A DNA stretch of 64,000 nucleotides from Streptomyces sp. NA02950 (GTDB taxonomy: Bacteria; Actinomycetota; Actinomycetes; Streptomycetales; Streptomycetaceae): contig NZ_CP054916.1 in assembly GCF_013364155.1 (NCBI RefSeq), forward strand, positions 806,001 through 870,000. The letters run 5' to 3'. Below, piece by piece: positions 50,044 to 59,429 of this stretch. The notes under the pieces are model-generated. The model was not told the DNA's origin, did not search any database, and saw only the letters and a program-made list of their open reading frames with translations. The position numbers and the translations under genes are program-made. Within the stretch, counting starts at the first letter, position 1. Each line of letters opens with the position of its first letter.

Positions 50044-51139
50044 CGGAGGCGCTCCTCTTCACATCGCCGATCCCCAGGGAACCGTCGTGCGCCGGTGTGC
50101 CGGTCGGTGCGGTGAGCCGGATCGCGGGCGTCCGTGGCGCCGCGTCGTCCGCGCCGGGGGCGGGTCCGTCGGTGCGCTCGGCCGCGGTGGCGGGCGGATC
50201 GGGCAGGTCCTCGAGGAAGTCGGCGCTGGGCACGAAGAACAGCGTGCCGGTCACGGCCGTGGAGAAGTCCAGGATCCGGTCGTGGGTGGCCGGCGGGCTG
50301 CCCAGGAACATGTTCTCCAGCATCCGTTCCGTGACGGAGGGCGTACGGGCGTAACCGATGAAGTAGGTGCCGAACTCGCCCTGTCCGGCACTGCCGAAGG
50401 GCATGTTGTCGCGGAGGATCTGCCGCTCGGTGCCGTCGGGGTCGGTAATGGTGGTCAGGGCGACATGCGAGTCGTCCGGCTTGACCGCGTCGTCCAGTTC
50501 GATGTCGGACAGTTTCGTCCGGCCGATCACCTTCTCCTGGGCCTCGACCGGCAGGGCGTTCCAGGCCCGCAGATCGTGCAGGTACTTCTGCACGATCACA
50601 TAGCTGCCGCCCGCGAATTCCGCGTCCTCCTCACCGATGAGGACCGCCGTGTTCGCCGCGGGCCCCTCCGGGTTCTCGGTGCCGTCCACGAAGCCGAGCA
50701 GATCGCGTACGTCGAAGTACTTGAAGCCGTGCGTCTCGTCGCGGACCGTGACCGCGCCGCGCAGCCGGTCCATGATCTCGGTGGCCAGCCCGAAGCACAG
50801 GTCGAGCCGGGTGGCCCGGATGTGGAAGAGCAGATCGCCGGGGGTGGACACGGCACGGTGGCGGGCGCCCACCAGTTCGCGCAGCGGATGCAGTTCGGCC
50901 GGGCGCGGTCCGTCGAACAGCCGGTCCCAGACGGCGGAGCCGATGCCGACCACACAGCTCAGCTCGCCGTTGGGGGCACGGAAACCGACGGCCCGCTGGA
51001 GTGCGGCGACATCGGACAGCAGATCCCGTGTGTCGGGTTCGCCGCCCGGGTCGACGGTCACCACCAGGAAGATGGCCGCGCTGGTCAGCGGGGTGAGCAC
51101 CGGCTGCGGGATCACCTCCCGCGGGGCGGGAGAGGCCAT
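50024..51139 (-). CDS. DyP-type heme peroxidase, encapsulin cargo
   Basis: The 371-residue enzyme is a B-type dye-decolorising peroxidase. Distal Asp152 is in 'GFVDGTENPEG', proximal heme ligand His225 in 'PDDSHVALTT', and distal Arg243 and Asn245 in 'ILRDNMPFGS', matching the characterised Rhodococcus DypB set (D153, H226, R244, N246) with a one-residue offset. A flexible Pro/Ala-rich segment (~315-350) leads to a C-terminal cargo-loading peptide 'DGSLGIGDVKRS', followed by eight more residues. It should reside inside the encapsulin shell and act in peroxide or oxidative-stress chemistry. Confidence 0.95.
   Translation of the reverse strand: MASPAPREVIPQPVLTPLTSAAIFLVVTVDPGGEPDTRDLLSDVAALQRAVGFRAPNGELSCVVGIGSAVWDRLFDGPRPAELHPLRELVGARHRAVSTPGDLLFHIRATRLDLCFGLATEIMDRLRGAVTVRDETHGFKYFDVRDLLGFVDGTENPEGPAANTAVLIGEEDAEFAGGSYVIVQKYLHDLRAWNALPVEAQEKVIGRTKLSDIELDDAVKPDDSHVALTTITDPDGTERQILRDNMPFGSAGQGEFGTYFIGYARTPSVTERMLENMFLGSPPATHDRILDFSTAVTGTLFFVPSADFLEDLPDPPATAAERTDGPAPGADDAAPRTPAIRLTAPTGTPAHDGSLGIGDVKRSASDEEPAP
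50052..50056 (-). promoter_or_regulatory. Encapsulin ribosome-binding site embedded in the cargo-peptide codons
   Basis: On the minus strand AGGAG lies eight bases before the encapsulin ATG. These bases are part of the Lys-Arg-Ser codons (AAG AGG AGC) of the DyP targeting peptide, so one stretch encodes the cargo signal and loads ribosomes for the shell gene. Confidence 0.75.
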
Positions 51140-51215
51140 CGCCCTCCACCTCCTCCCGTCCGGTGCACCGGCCACCCTCGATTGTCCCCCGGGGCCGCGG
51201 GTGCCGCATCCGTGG

Positions 51216-51248
51216 GCGCGGGCCCCTGGTGAGGGCAGGGGCCCGCGC
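51216..51248 (-). terminator. Stem-loop terminator after the PKS gene
   Basis: A perfect 13-bp inverted repeat (51216-51228 with 51236-51248) with a 7-base loop lies 43 bases past the PKS stop on the minus strand. It separates the PKS from the DyP-encapsulin pair transcribed in the same direction. Confidence 0.75.
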
Positions 51249-51290
51249 ACCCGGCGCCGGGGCCGAACGGTCGGCGCCCGGGACCGCCGG

Positions 51291-54200
51291 TCAGCCCGTG
51301 GCACCGAGTGGCGGGCCTTCCTCCGCGAGCGGATCGGACGCCTCGTGCCCGGTGTCCAGTGCGAGGCCCATGTGCCGGGCGAGCCCGACGGCGAGGGCCG
51401 CGACCGTCGGATGCTGCCAGACGAAGTTGCCCGCCAGCTTGATGTTCAGCCCCGATTCCAGCCTCACCCGCAGCTCCATGGCGAGCAGGGAGTCGAATCC
51501 CAGGGATTTCAGCGGGGTCTGGGGGTCGAGGGTGGAACTGCTGAGCCGGAGCACGGCGCGGATGTGCTCGCTCAGATACGTCTCCAGCGCCGCCCGGCGG
51601 GCGAGTCCCGCCGGGAGGCCGGTAAGCCGGGCGCGGATGGTGTCGATACTCCCGGGGGCGGGCGCGGCGGCCGCGGCGTGCTCGTCGTCGGGGGCGAGCC
51701 GGGCGAACAGCGGCGAGCGGCGCCCGGTGGCGAGGATCCAGCTGTCCGGCTCACCGGGGATCACACCGGTCTGCACCCGGCGGTGGGCCAGCAGGGTGCT
51801 CAGCGCCCGCAGACCGTCGTCGGTGGGGATGGTCCGGTAGCCGCGCTCCGCGAAGCCGGTGGCGACACCGGTCTCACCCCACGCGCCCCAGTTGACGGCG
51901 AGGGTGGGGGCACCGCGGGCGGAGCGCCAGGCGGCGAAGGCGTCCAGCCAGGCGTTGGCGGCCGCGTAGGCGCCCTGGCCGGGATTGCCGAGCAGGGAGG
52001 CCATCGAGGAGAACAGCGCCAACCAGTCGAGCGCGTGTCCGGCGGTGGCGTGGTGCAACCGCCAGGCCCCGGTGACCTTCGGTGTCCACACCCGGTGCAA
52101 CTGGTCCTCGCGGAGGGTGGTGACCGCCGCGTCGTCCAGCACCATGGCGCAGTGGACGACGCCCCGCAGCGGGGCGCCGTCGTCGGCGGTGGCGGCCGCC
52201 ACCAGCCGGTCGGCCGTACCGGGGCGGCCGATGTCGCCGAGGATCACCGTCACCCGGGTCCCGGCGGCCGACAGCTCGGCGAGGGTCTGTGCGACGGTGG
52301 CGGTCGGCGCGGTACGGCCGTTGAGCACCAGGTGGCGGGCGCCCTGGGTGGCCAGCCAGCTCGCGGTGGCGAGGCCGAGACCGCGCAGACCGCCGGTGAC
52401 GATGTAGGTGCCGTCCTCCCGGACCGGGAGCGGCCCGTCGGGCAGGACGGCCCGGATCTCGCCGTCCTGAGGGACGGTCAGCACCAGTTTGCCGATGTGG
52501 CGGGCGCCCGCCATCTGGCGGAGTGCATCGGTGGCGTCCGCGAGCGGGAACACCGTGCAGCGCAGTGGCTTCAGCCGTCCGGCGGTGAACTCGGCGAGCA
52601 CCTCGCGCAGCAGGGTGGCCAGCACCGCGGGCCGCGCGGTCTGCAGTTCCCTCAGGTCCACCGTGCTGAAGGTGATGTTGTGCTGGAGGGGCGACAGTCC
52701 GAGCGGGGCGTCGGAAAGGATGTCGCGGACGCCCAGCTCGAGGAAGCGGCCGAAGGGGCGCAGGCACTCCAGTCCGGCGCGGATGGCCGCTCCGGACAGC
52801 GAGTTGAGGACGATGTCCACGCCTTCGCCGCCGGTGGCCTCCTTGACCTCGTCCCGGAAGTCCAGCGACCGGGAGTCCATGACGTGGGCGATCCCCATGC
52901 CGTGCAGATACCGGCGCTTCTCCTCGCTGCCCGCGGTGGCGAGCACCCCGGCGCCGAGCAGCCGGGCGACGGCGATGGCCGCGAGTCCGGTGCCGCCGGT
53001 GGCCGAGTGGATCAGCACCCGCTCCCCCGCGGTGAGACGGCCGAGATGGCGCAGCGCGTACCAGGCGGTGAGGAACGCGATGGGCAGCCCGGCGGCGGTG
53101 GCCGCGTCCAGGCCGTCGGGGATCGGCCCGGCGCAGTCGGCGGAAACCACGGCGAACGAGCCGAAGGCGCCGCCGCGGACATCGACCGCGAGCACCCGGT
53201 CGCCGGTGCGCAGATGGTCCACACCGGGGCCGACGGCGGTGACCTCACCCGCGCATTCGAAGCCGATCCGGTAGCGGATGTCGTCGGTGTCGCCGGGGAG
53301 CAGCCCCATGGCGGTGAGGACATCACGGAAGTTCAGGCCCGCGGCGTGGACCCGCAGTTCGACCTCGCCCGGCCCCGGCGGGCGCCGCCGGGTGGCGGCC
53401 AGTTCCAGGGTGCCCAGGTCGCCGAGGCGCCCGGCGCGCAGTCGGAAGCCGTCGGTGCCGCAGCGTACGGTGCGGGCGGCGGCCTCGGTGCGCTCCGCGT
53501 CGGTGAGCGGTGCGTAGTCCAGCCGGGCGAGGTACCGGTCGCCGTCGCGCAGGACGATCTCGTCCTCGGCGGTGTCGGCGAGGAGTTCGGCGACCAGGTC
53601 GCCGGTGGCGTCCGGGTCGGCGTCCACCAGCGTGGCGCGCAGTTCGGGGTGTTCGTGGGCGAGGACGCGCACCGGACCGCGCAGGGCGCTCTGTCCGGGG
53701 TCCGCCGGTTCGCCGGGTGCCAGGGCGCGGGCGCCGCGGGTGACGGCGTACAGCCGGGGCGGTTCGGCGGAACGGGCGGTGAGGGCCTGGGCGGCGGCCA
53801 GCAGCCGCCGGGTGCGGGACAGCGCGTCCGCGCCGGGCACCGCGCCGTCGGCGGCGCGGCCGGGGGTGTCCTGCCCGGGCGGCGGGGCGGCGCACAGCAG
53901 CACCACGCCCCGCAGTTGCCCACCGGGGCCCGCGAGCCGCCCGGTGAGGGCGTCCCGGAAGGCGTCGAGGCTTTCGTCGGTCAGGGCCGTGTCCCAGACC
54001 CTGGCCTCGGCTCCGGCCGAGCGCAGCGCGTAGGCGAGGGTACGGGCGCTGCCGTCGGCCTCGCCGACGACCAGCCACCGCCCGGGCCGCGGGGTGGCGG
54101 GCACGTCGGGCCGGTCGGCGCGCTGCCAGCCGACCTCGAGGAACCACCGGTCGACCGCGGCGGCGGTCCGGGGCGCGGTCCGGCGGGCCAGCCGCAGTCC

Positions 54201-57200
54201 GTCGAGGGCGAGCACGGGTCTGCCCGCCGCGTCGAGCAGCCGGATGTGTCCGACGACGCTCTCCGGGGTGGCCTCGGCCATCCGCGCGTGGCAGTGGACG
54301 GCGGTCCCGGGGTCGCCGAGGACACGTGCGCTCTGCACCCGTACCGGCAGCACCAGTCCCGGGTCGTCGCCGTCCTCGAGCATTCCGGCGACGAGCAGCT
54401 GGGCGCACAGGTCGACCAGCACGGGGTGGATGCGCAGGCCGTGTCCGGGGGTGCGGCAGGCTTCGGGGAGCTCCACCCGGGCCCAGAAGCTGTTGCCGTA
54501 GCGGGAGGCGTGCACCTCGGTGATGCCACTGAACGCCGCGCCGTGTTCCAGCCCGCGGGCGCGCATGTCGCGGTACAGGGCGGCGGGTTCGACGGCCACC
54601 GGGTGGCGCAGGGCCAGGGTCTGGACGGAGGCGGGGCGGGAACGCGGCGGTACGGAGAGCCTGCGGAGGACGGCGGTGGCCTGGCGCACCCAGGTGCCGT
54701 CGTCGCCGCGTCCGAAGATCTCGCACTCGGCACGGTCGGTGGCGGCCACGGTCACGGTGGTACTGAGGTCGGTGCGGTCGGCGAGCCGCAGCAGTTCGCG
54801 GAAGCGCAGATCGGTGACCTCGACCTCGGTGGGCGTGGTGTCGAAGACCTCGCAGGCGGTGGTGAGGGCGATGGCGTAGTAGGCGGCGCCGGGGAGGACG
54901 GGGGTGCCGTGCACCCGGTGGTCGTCGAGCCAGGGCAGTGCCGCGGTGCCGGTGGTGGCGCGCCAGGAGTGGCGGGGCGGCCGGCCGGGAATCTCGGTGT
55001 GGACGCCGGGGAGTTCACCGGCCGGGCGGAGTTCCGCGGGCCCGCCGGGGGTGTCGGGAAGGGTGGTGTCGGCCCAGTGGTGGGTGCGGTCGAAGGTGAT
55101 GGGCGGTACGTCGGCGAGGGCGGCGCCCGCGTAGAGCCGGGTCCAGTCCACGGGGACACCGGCGCAGTGCAGCGTGGCGAGCTGGGTGCGGAAGGTGGCG
55201 GTCTCGTCCGTGTCGCGCCGCAGGGTCGGCAGGACGACGGGGTCGTCGAGGAGGCCGGCCAGGCTGCGGAGGACGGGGTGGGTGACCACGGGGTGCGGGG
55301 AGATCTCGGTGTAGACCAGGTGGCGGTCGGCCGCGGCGGCGGCCACGGCGGCGGAGAACCGCACCGGGCGCCGCAGGTTGGCGCACCAGTAGTCGGCGTC
55401 GAAGGCGGGGACGGTGTGCGGGTCGTCGAGGACGGTGGTGTAGAAGGGCACTTGTGGGCGCCGGGGACTCAGATCGCCCAGCGCCGTGCGCAGATCGGGC
55501 AGCAGGGGGTCCATCTGGGGGGAGTGCGAGGCGACGTCGACGGCGACGAGGGCGGCGGGGACCCCGCGGCTCTCCCAGTCGGCGACGAGCCGCTCGACGG
55601 TGGCGGTGTCCCCGGCGACGACGGTGGAGCCGGGTGCGGCCATGACGGCGACGGTGACCGCGTCGGCGGCCGCCGCGGTCTCGAGTTCGGCCTGTGCCTC
55701 GGCGGCGGCCAGGCCGACGGTGGCCATGGCGCCCCGTCCGGCGACCCGGGCGAGCAGCGCGGAGCGGCGGCAGATCACGGCGGCGCCGTCGGCGAGGGAG
55801 AGCGCTCCGGCCACCACGGCCGCGGCGACCTCGCCCATGGAGTGGCCGATGACACCGGCCGGCTCGACACCGTGGGCGCGCCAGGTGGCGGCCAGTGCGG
55901 TCTGGAGGGCGAACAGCACGGGCTGCACCCGGGCGCAGCCGGTGACCGGTTCGCCCGCGCGGACGGTGTCGAGCACCGAGAACCCGGCCTCGGCGGCGAT
56001 GTGCGCGTCGGCCTCGGTGAGGGCGGCGGCGAAGGCCGGGTCCCGTTCCAGCAGTTCGCGTCCCATGCCGGGCCACTGCGAGCCCTGTCCGGAGAACACC
56101 CACACCGGCCGCCGGGCGACGGCGGCGCCGACGGAACCGGTCACCACATCGGGGTGGGCCTGTCCGGCGGCGAACGCCCTTAAGCCCTGGACGAGTTCAC
56201 CGCGGGTGCCGGTGATGACACCGAGGCGGCCGCGGCCGCCGGAGCGGCGCAGTGCGAGGGTGTGGGCGATGTCGCGCAGCGGCACCCGGGCTCCGTCGCC
56301 CTCCAGCCAGTCGGCCATGCGACGGGCCGCGGCGGGCAGCGCGGCCGGGGAGCCGGCCGGGACGAGGAAGACCTGCGGGACGGAGCGGGTGGTGAGCCGG
56401 GGGCGGGGTGGGGTGCCGGGGGCGGGGGCGGCGGGCGGCTGCTCCAGCAGTACATGGGCGTTGGTGCCGGAGAAGCCGAAGGAGGAGACGGCCGCCAGCC
56501 GGGGGCCGGTCCGCACCGGCCAGGGGGTGAGCTCCCGGGGGATGAAGAAGCGGGTGCTGTCGGCGTCGATGGCCGGGTTCCAGCGGGTGAAGTGCAGATT
56601 GGGCGGGATCCGGCCGTGGCCCAGGCAGAGGATCGCCTTGATCATGCCGGTGACCCCGGCGGCGGGCTCCAGATGGCCCAGGTTGGTCTTGACCGAGGCC
56701 AGGGCGCAGCGGTCGCGGCCGGTGCCGTAGACCTGGGCGAGGCTGGTGAACTCGACCGGGTCGCCGACCGGGGTGCCGGTGCCGTGGGCCTCGACCATCC
56801 CCACGTCGGCGGCGTCGATCCCGGCGCGGCGCAGCGCCTCCTCGTACAGGGCGCGCTGGGCGGTGGCGGAGGGTGCGGCGAGCCCGTCGGAGCGGCCGTC
56901 CTGGTTGACGGCGGAGCCGCGCAGCACGGCCAGGACGCGGTCCTGGTCCCGTTCGGCGTCCTCGAGGCGTTTGAGGACGACGATGCCGCAGCCCTCGCCG
57001 CGGACGAAGCCGTCGGCGGCGGCGTCGAAGGCGTGGCAGTGGCCGATGCGCGAGAGCATGCCCATGCGCACGAACGAACGGGTGGTCCGGGGCTCGAACA
57101 TGAGGGTGACACCGCCGGCGAGGGCGAGGTCGCATTCGCCCGCGCGCAGGGCCTGGGCCGCGAGGTGCACGGCGACCAGGGAGGAGGAGCATGCGGTGTC

Positions 57201-57713
57201 GAGGGCCACGCAGGGCCCGTGCAGTCCGAGCAGATAGGAGATCCGTCCGGCGGCGACACAATGGGCGTTGGACAGGGCGGAGCCCTCGTTCTCCCGGGGG
57301 TGCCGCTCGAGGCGGTCCATGTAGTCGTTGTAGCTGAGGCCGGTGAAGACGCCGGTGGCGGTGCCGCCGAGCCGGTCGGGTGGCATTCCGGCGTGTTCCA
57401 GGGCCTCCCAGGCCACTTCGAGGAGCAGCCGGTGCTGGGGGTCGAGGACGTCGGCCTCGCGGCCGGAGACGCCGAAGAAGTCGGCGTCGAAGCGGGAGAC
57501 GTCGCGCAGATAGCCGCCGTGGGTGGGGAGGCCGGAGTCGGCGCCCGGGTCGTCGGGCCACAGTTCCCGCCGCTCGGCGGGGGGTTCGCCGACGGCGTCG
57601 CGGCCGTCGGTCAGCAGGTGCCACAGGGCGGCGGGCGAGTCGATGTCACCGGGGAGCCGGCAGCCCATGCCGACCACCGCTATGCGGCTGGGTGCGGATA
57701 TGTCATGACGCAT
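51291..57713 (-). CDS. Fully reducing type I PKS, mycocerosic-acid-synthase-like
   Basis: The 2140-residue protein holds one full module in the order KS-AT-DH-ER-KR-ACP with no thioesterase. KS: Cys175 in 'ALDTACSSSLVAVHL', with 'VEAHGTGTPVGDP' and 'TNLGHLEPAAG'. AT (~536-850): 'VIGHSMGEVAAA' and 'VDVASHSPQMDP'; VASH in this setting resembles mycobacterial MAS, which uses methylmalonyl-CoA. DH (~930): 'DHRVHGTPVLPG'. ER (~1460-1740): 'GLNFRDVLTAMG' and 'IHSATGGTGLAA'. KR (~1768-1960): 'YIVTGGLRGLGLA' and 'FSSMASLLGNPGQGAYAAAN'. ACP: Ser in 'LGFDSLLAMEL' (~2075). It probably works iteratively to make a methyl-branched saturated chain. Confidence 0.95.
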   Translation of the reverse strand: MRHDISAPSRIAVVGMGCRLPGDIDSPAALWHLLTDGRDAVGEPPAERRELWPDDPGADSGLPTHGGYLRDVSRFDADFFGVSGREADVLDPQHRLLLEVAWEALEHAGMPPDRLGGTATGVFTGLSYNDYMDRLERHPRENEGSALSNAHCVAAGRISYLLGLHGPCVALDTACSSSLVAVHLAAQALRAGECDLALAGGVTLMFEPRTTRSFVRMGMLSRIGHCHAFDAAADGFVRGEGCGIVVLKRLEDAERDQDRVLAVLRGSAVNQDGRSDGLAAPSATAQRALYEEALRRAGIDAADVGMVEAHGTGTPVGDPVEFTSLAQVYGTGRDRCALASVKTNLGHLEPAAGVTGMIKAILCLGHGRIPPNLHFTRWNPAIDADSTRFFIPRELTPWPVRTGPRLAAVSSFGFSGTNAHVLLEQPPAAPAPGTPPRPRLTTRSVPQVFLVPAGSPAALPAAARRMADWLEGDGARVPLRDIAHTLALRRSGGRGRLGVITGTRGELVQGLRAFAAGQAHPDVVTGSVGAAVARRPVWVFSGQGSQWPGMGRELLERDPAFAAALTEADAHIAAEAGFSVLDTVRAGEPVTGCARVQPVLFALQTALAATWRAHGVEPAGVIGHSMGEVAAAVVAGALSLADGAAVICRRSALLARVAGRGAMATVGLAAAEAQAELETAAAADAVTVAVMAAPGSTVVAGDTATVERLVADWESRGVPAALVAVDVASHSPQMDPLLPDLRTALGDLSPRRPQVPFYTTVLDDPHTVPAFDADYWCANLRRPVRFSAAVAAAAADRHLVYTEISPHPVVTHPVLRSLAGLLDDPVVLPTLRRDTDETATFRTQLATLHCAGVPVDWTRLYAGAALADVPPITFDRTHHWADTTLPDTPGGPAELRPAGELPGVHTEIPGRPPRHSWRATTGTAALPWLDDHRVHGTPVLPGAAYYAIALTTACEVFDTTPTEVEVTDLRFRELLRLADRTDLSTTVTVAATDRAECEIFGRGDDGTWVRQATAVLRRLSVPPRSRPASVQTLALRHPVAVEPAALYRDMRARGLEHGAAFSGITEVHASRYGNSFWARVELPEACRTPGHGLRIHPVLVDLCAQLLVAGMLEDGDDPGLVLPVRVQSARVLGDPGTAVHCHARMAEATPESVVGHIRLLDAAGRPVLALDGLRLARRTAPRTAAAVDRWFLEVGWQRADRPDVPATPRPGRWLVVGEADGSARTLAYALRSAGAEARVWDTALTDESLDAFRDALTGRLAGPGGQLRGVVLLCAAPPPGQDTPGRAADGAVPGADALSRTRRLLAAAQALTARSAEPPRLYAVTRGARALAPGEPADPGQSALRGPVRVLAHEHPELRATLVDADPDATGDLVAELLADTAEDEIVLRDGDRYLARLDYAPLTDAERTEAAARTVRCGTDGFRLRAGRLGDLGTLELAATRRRPPGPGEVELRVHAAGLNFRDVLTAMGLLPGDTDDIRYRIGFECAGEVTAVGPGVDHLRTGDRVLAVDVRGGAFGSFAVVSADCAGPIPDGLDAATAAGLPIAFLTAWYALRHLGRLTAGERVLIHSATGGTGLAAIAVARLLGAGVLATAGSEEKRRYLHGMGIAHVMDSRSLDFRDEVKEATGGEGVDIVLNSLSGAAIRAGLECLRPFGRFLELGVRDILSDAPLGLSPLQHNITFSTVDLRELQTARPAVLATLLREVLAEFTAGRLKPLRCTVFPLADATDALRQMAGARHIGKLVLTVPQDGEIRAVLPDGPLPVREDGTYIVTGGLRGLGLATASWLATQGARHLVLNGRTAPTATVAQTLAELSAAGTRVTVILGDIGRPGTADRLVAAATADDGAPLRGVVHCAMVLDDAAVTTLREDQLHRVWTPKVTGAWRLHHATAGHALDWLALFSSMASLLGNPGQGAYAAANAWLDAFAAWRSARGAPTLAVNWGAWGETGVATGFAERGYRTIPTDDGLRALSTLLAHRRVQTGVIPGEPDSWILATGRRSPLFARLAPDDEHAAAAAPAPGSIDTIRARLTGLPAGLARRAALETYLSEHIRAVLRLSSSTLDPQTPLKSLGFDSLLAMELRVRLESGLNIKLAGNFVWQHPTVAALAVGLARHMGLALDTGHEASDPLAEEGPPLGATG

Positions 57714-57804
57714 CGGGGTCTCCGTGGGGTGGGGCTCGGCCGGGGTGGGGCCGTGTGGACCGTGGGGGGTGGTGCTGAGCGGGGGTGCCGTGGGTGTGGC
57801 GTGA

Positions 57805-57826
57805 GGGGGTGGGGGTGGGGGTGGGG
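57805..57826 (+). other. G-quadruplex motif between the ketosynthase and PKS genes
   Basis: Four G-runs separated by single T bases (G5-T-G5-T-G5-T-G4) form an ideal short-loop quadruplex motif in the 137-base gap. The G-rich strand is the template for the PKS genes, and the transcript would be C-rich. Confidence 0.7.
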
Positions 57827-57850
57827 CCGGTACGGAACCGGATCCCGGAC

Positions 57851-59167
57851 TCAGATGGCGTCCGGGCTGCCCAGCAGGATCACGTGCTTCACGCCACCGA
57901 TCTGGTAGTTGAAGCTCAGTGCGTAGTCGAAGTCGAGCGGGCGGGTGCGCCGGCCGGGGACGGGGTCGAAGGGGAGGCCGTCCGAGGGCTGTTCGCAGTT
58001 GGCGGTGGGGCACACCTCGCCGAGTTCCATCATCATCAGTGTCAGGGCGGCGCCGAGGCAGCCGGCGGGTGAGCCGTGGTGGCCGAAACAGCCTTCCTGG
58101 GAGGACATCAGGACGGCGCTGTCCGGCCCGTAGAGCTCTCGGATCGTGCTGGCTTCCATGGCGGTGACGGCGGCGCCGCCGTCGCTCGCACCGTTGACGT
58201 AGGGCACCTGGTCGATCCGCCACCGGTCGCCGAGGCAGGCGCGGACGGCGTGGGCGAGCTGGGCGCCGGTGTGGTCGGCGGCCAGCGGGTTGGCGAGGCC
58301 GTCGCGGGTCATGGCGGTGGCGAGCACCTGGCCGTAGAGGTGGGCGCCGCGGCGGACGGCGTGTTCGCGGCTCTCCAGGATGACGGTGGCGGCGCCCTCG
58401 CCGTGGTTGATGCAGTCCGCCCGACGGTCGTAGGGGCGCATCAGGGAGTCGAAGGACGGGAGGAGGTCGGGCATCCCGGCGGCGTCCATGCTGTCGTAGG
58501 CGTGCTGGGCGCCGCGCAGCAGCCGCTGTCCTTTCTGTATCAGGCCGACGTTGAAGACGTCGACGCCGGTGACGACGGCGAGGTCGGCCTCGCCGGTCGC
58601 GATCAGCCGGCGGGCGTTGCCGATCTGGACGGCGGCGGAGGAGCAGCCGCAGGAGACGGTGTAGCAGGGGCCGACGGTCCGCGTGAGGGCGCCCTGGACG
58701 ACGGCGACATCGGAGGGGGACACGGCCTGTTCGGCGGCGACGAACATCTCCAGGGCGTCGAGGGTGGAGGTGCCGTCGGGGTCGACGTTCAGCAGCGCGA
58801 GATAGCTGTCCACATTGGCGTCGACGCTGCCGCGGCCGACGAGGATCGCTGATTCCCGCAGATCACCGGCGCGGACGTCCAGTTCGGCGTCGGCGCATGC
58901 CTCCACCAGGGAGACCAGGCCGAGCCGGTGGGCGGCCGTGTAGTGGCGGGAGAAGAATTCGGGGATGTCGGGGAGGCGCTGCTCGAACTGTTCGGCGGTG
59001 AGGTTCACCGAGCCGTAGTAGATGTCGTGCTGGACGAGTGCGGAGCGGCCCTGTGAGGCGATCTCCCATACCTGTCCGGCGGTGAAGACCGGTTCCGCAC
59101 CGCCGGGCAGACAGAATCCCAGTCCGGTGACCACTGCGTCGCGCGCATTTCCGCCGCCTTTCATCAT
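57851..59167 (-). CDS. Atypical stand-alone ketosynthase (KAS II/KS-alpha-like) lacking one active-site His
   Basis: The 438-residue protein has a thiolase fold close to type II ketosynthases: 'AVVTGLGFCLPGG' at the start, nucleophile region 'CYTVSCGCSSAAVQIGNARR' near 172-190, and 'YDRRADCINHGEGAATVILE' near 255. The second active-site block, normally NAHGTGT, reads 'PYVNGASDGGAAVTAM', so its His is lost. The third block is 'EGCFGHHGSPAGCLGAAL' with His kept. Cys retention with one His missing suggests acyl transfer or chain-length control rather than normal condensation. It precedes the PKS gene in the same operon. Confidence 0.88.
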   Translation of the reverse strand: MMKGGGNARDAVVTGLGFCLPGGAEPVFTAGQVWEIASQGRSALVQHDIYYGSVNLTAEQFEQRLPDIPEFFSRHYTAAHRLGLVSLVEACADAELDVRAGDLRESAILVGRGSVDANVDSYLALLNVDPDGTSTLDALEMFVAAEQAVSPSDVAVVQGALTRTVGPCYTVSCGCSSAAVQIGNARRLIATGEADLAVVTGVDVFNVGLIQKGQRLLRGAQHAYDSMDAAGMPDLLPSFDSLMRPYDRRADCINHGEGAATVILESREHAVRRGAHLYGQVLATAMTRDGLANPLAADHTGAQLAHAVRACLGDRWRIDQVPYVNGASDGGAAVTAMEASTIRELYGPDSAVLMSSQEGCFGHHGSPAGCLGAALTLMMMELGEVCPTANCEQPSDGLPFDPVPGRRTRPLDFDYALSFNYQIGGVKHVILLGSPDAI

Positions 59168-59219
59168 GACGATCCCTTTCCCGTCAGCAGACCGCGGACG
59201 CCCCGCTGCGCGGCGGGCC

Positions 59220-59429
59220 CTACTCTGCTATGAATGTGCGGTGGCACCACCGGTAGACAGGGATCAGCTCACCCTCGAATTCGGCGCACTCGTCCGCGGA
59301 TTCGAAATGTTCATAACCGTTGCCCCGCTGGATCTTGACTCGCTCCCGCTCCTCGACGGAGGGAGCGGCCCATATCTGGGGGGTTCCGGGGGGTCCGCCG
59401 ATGAGGAGGACATATGCCGGTGGAGACAT
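59220..59429 (-). CDS. Small DUF5988-like protein
   Basis: The 69-residue protein has 'YVLLIGGPPGTPQIW', 'VKIQRGNGYEHFE' and a C-terminal 'IPVYRWCHRTFIAE'. This pattern (VLxGGP, GYEHF, then a basic/aromatic end with AE) matches the small DUF5988 family found near streptomycete polyketide and peptide genes, from memory. Its role is unknown. It is 52 bases upstream of the ketosynthase gene and begins the three-gene operon. Confidence 0.7.
   Translation of the reverse strand: MSPPAYVLLIGGPPGTPQIWAAPSVEERERVKIQRGNGYEHFESADECAEFEGELIPVYRWCHRTFIAE

Noticed and set aside
49225..51139. Encapsulin-DyP pair as a novel system
   Set aside because: It is a known nanocompartment type. Only the overlap of ribosome site and cargo peptide is reported as noteworthy.
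50637..56183. 1848-codon plus-strand open frame opposite the PKS gene
   Set aside because: Low-complexity Gly/Gln/Arg product with no motifs, caused by the codon bias of the real minus-strand gene.
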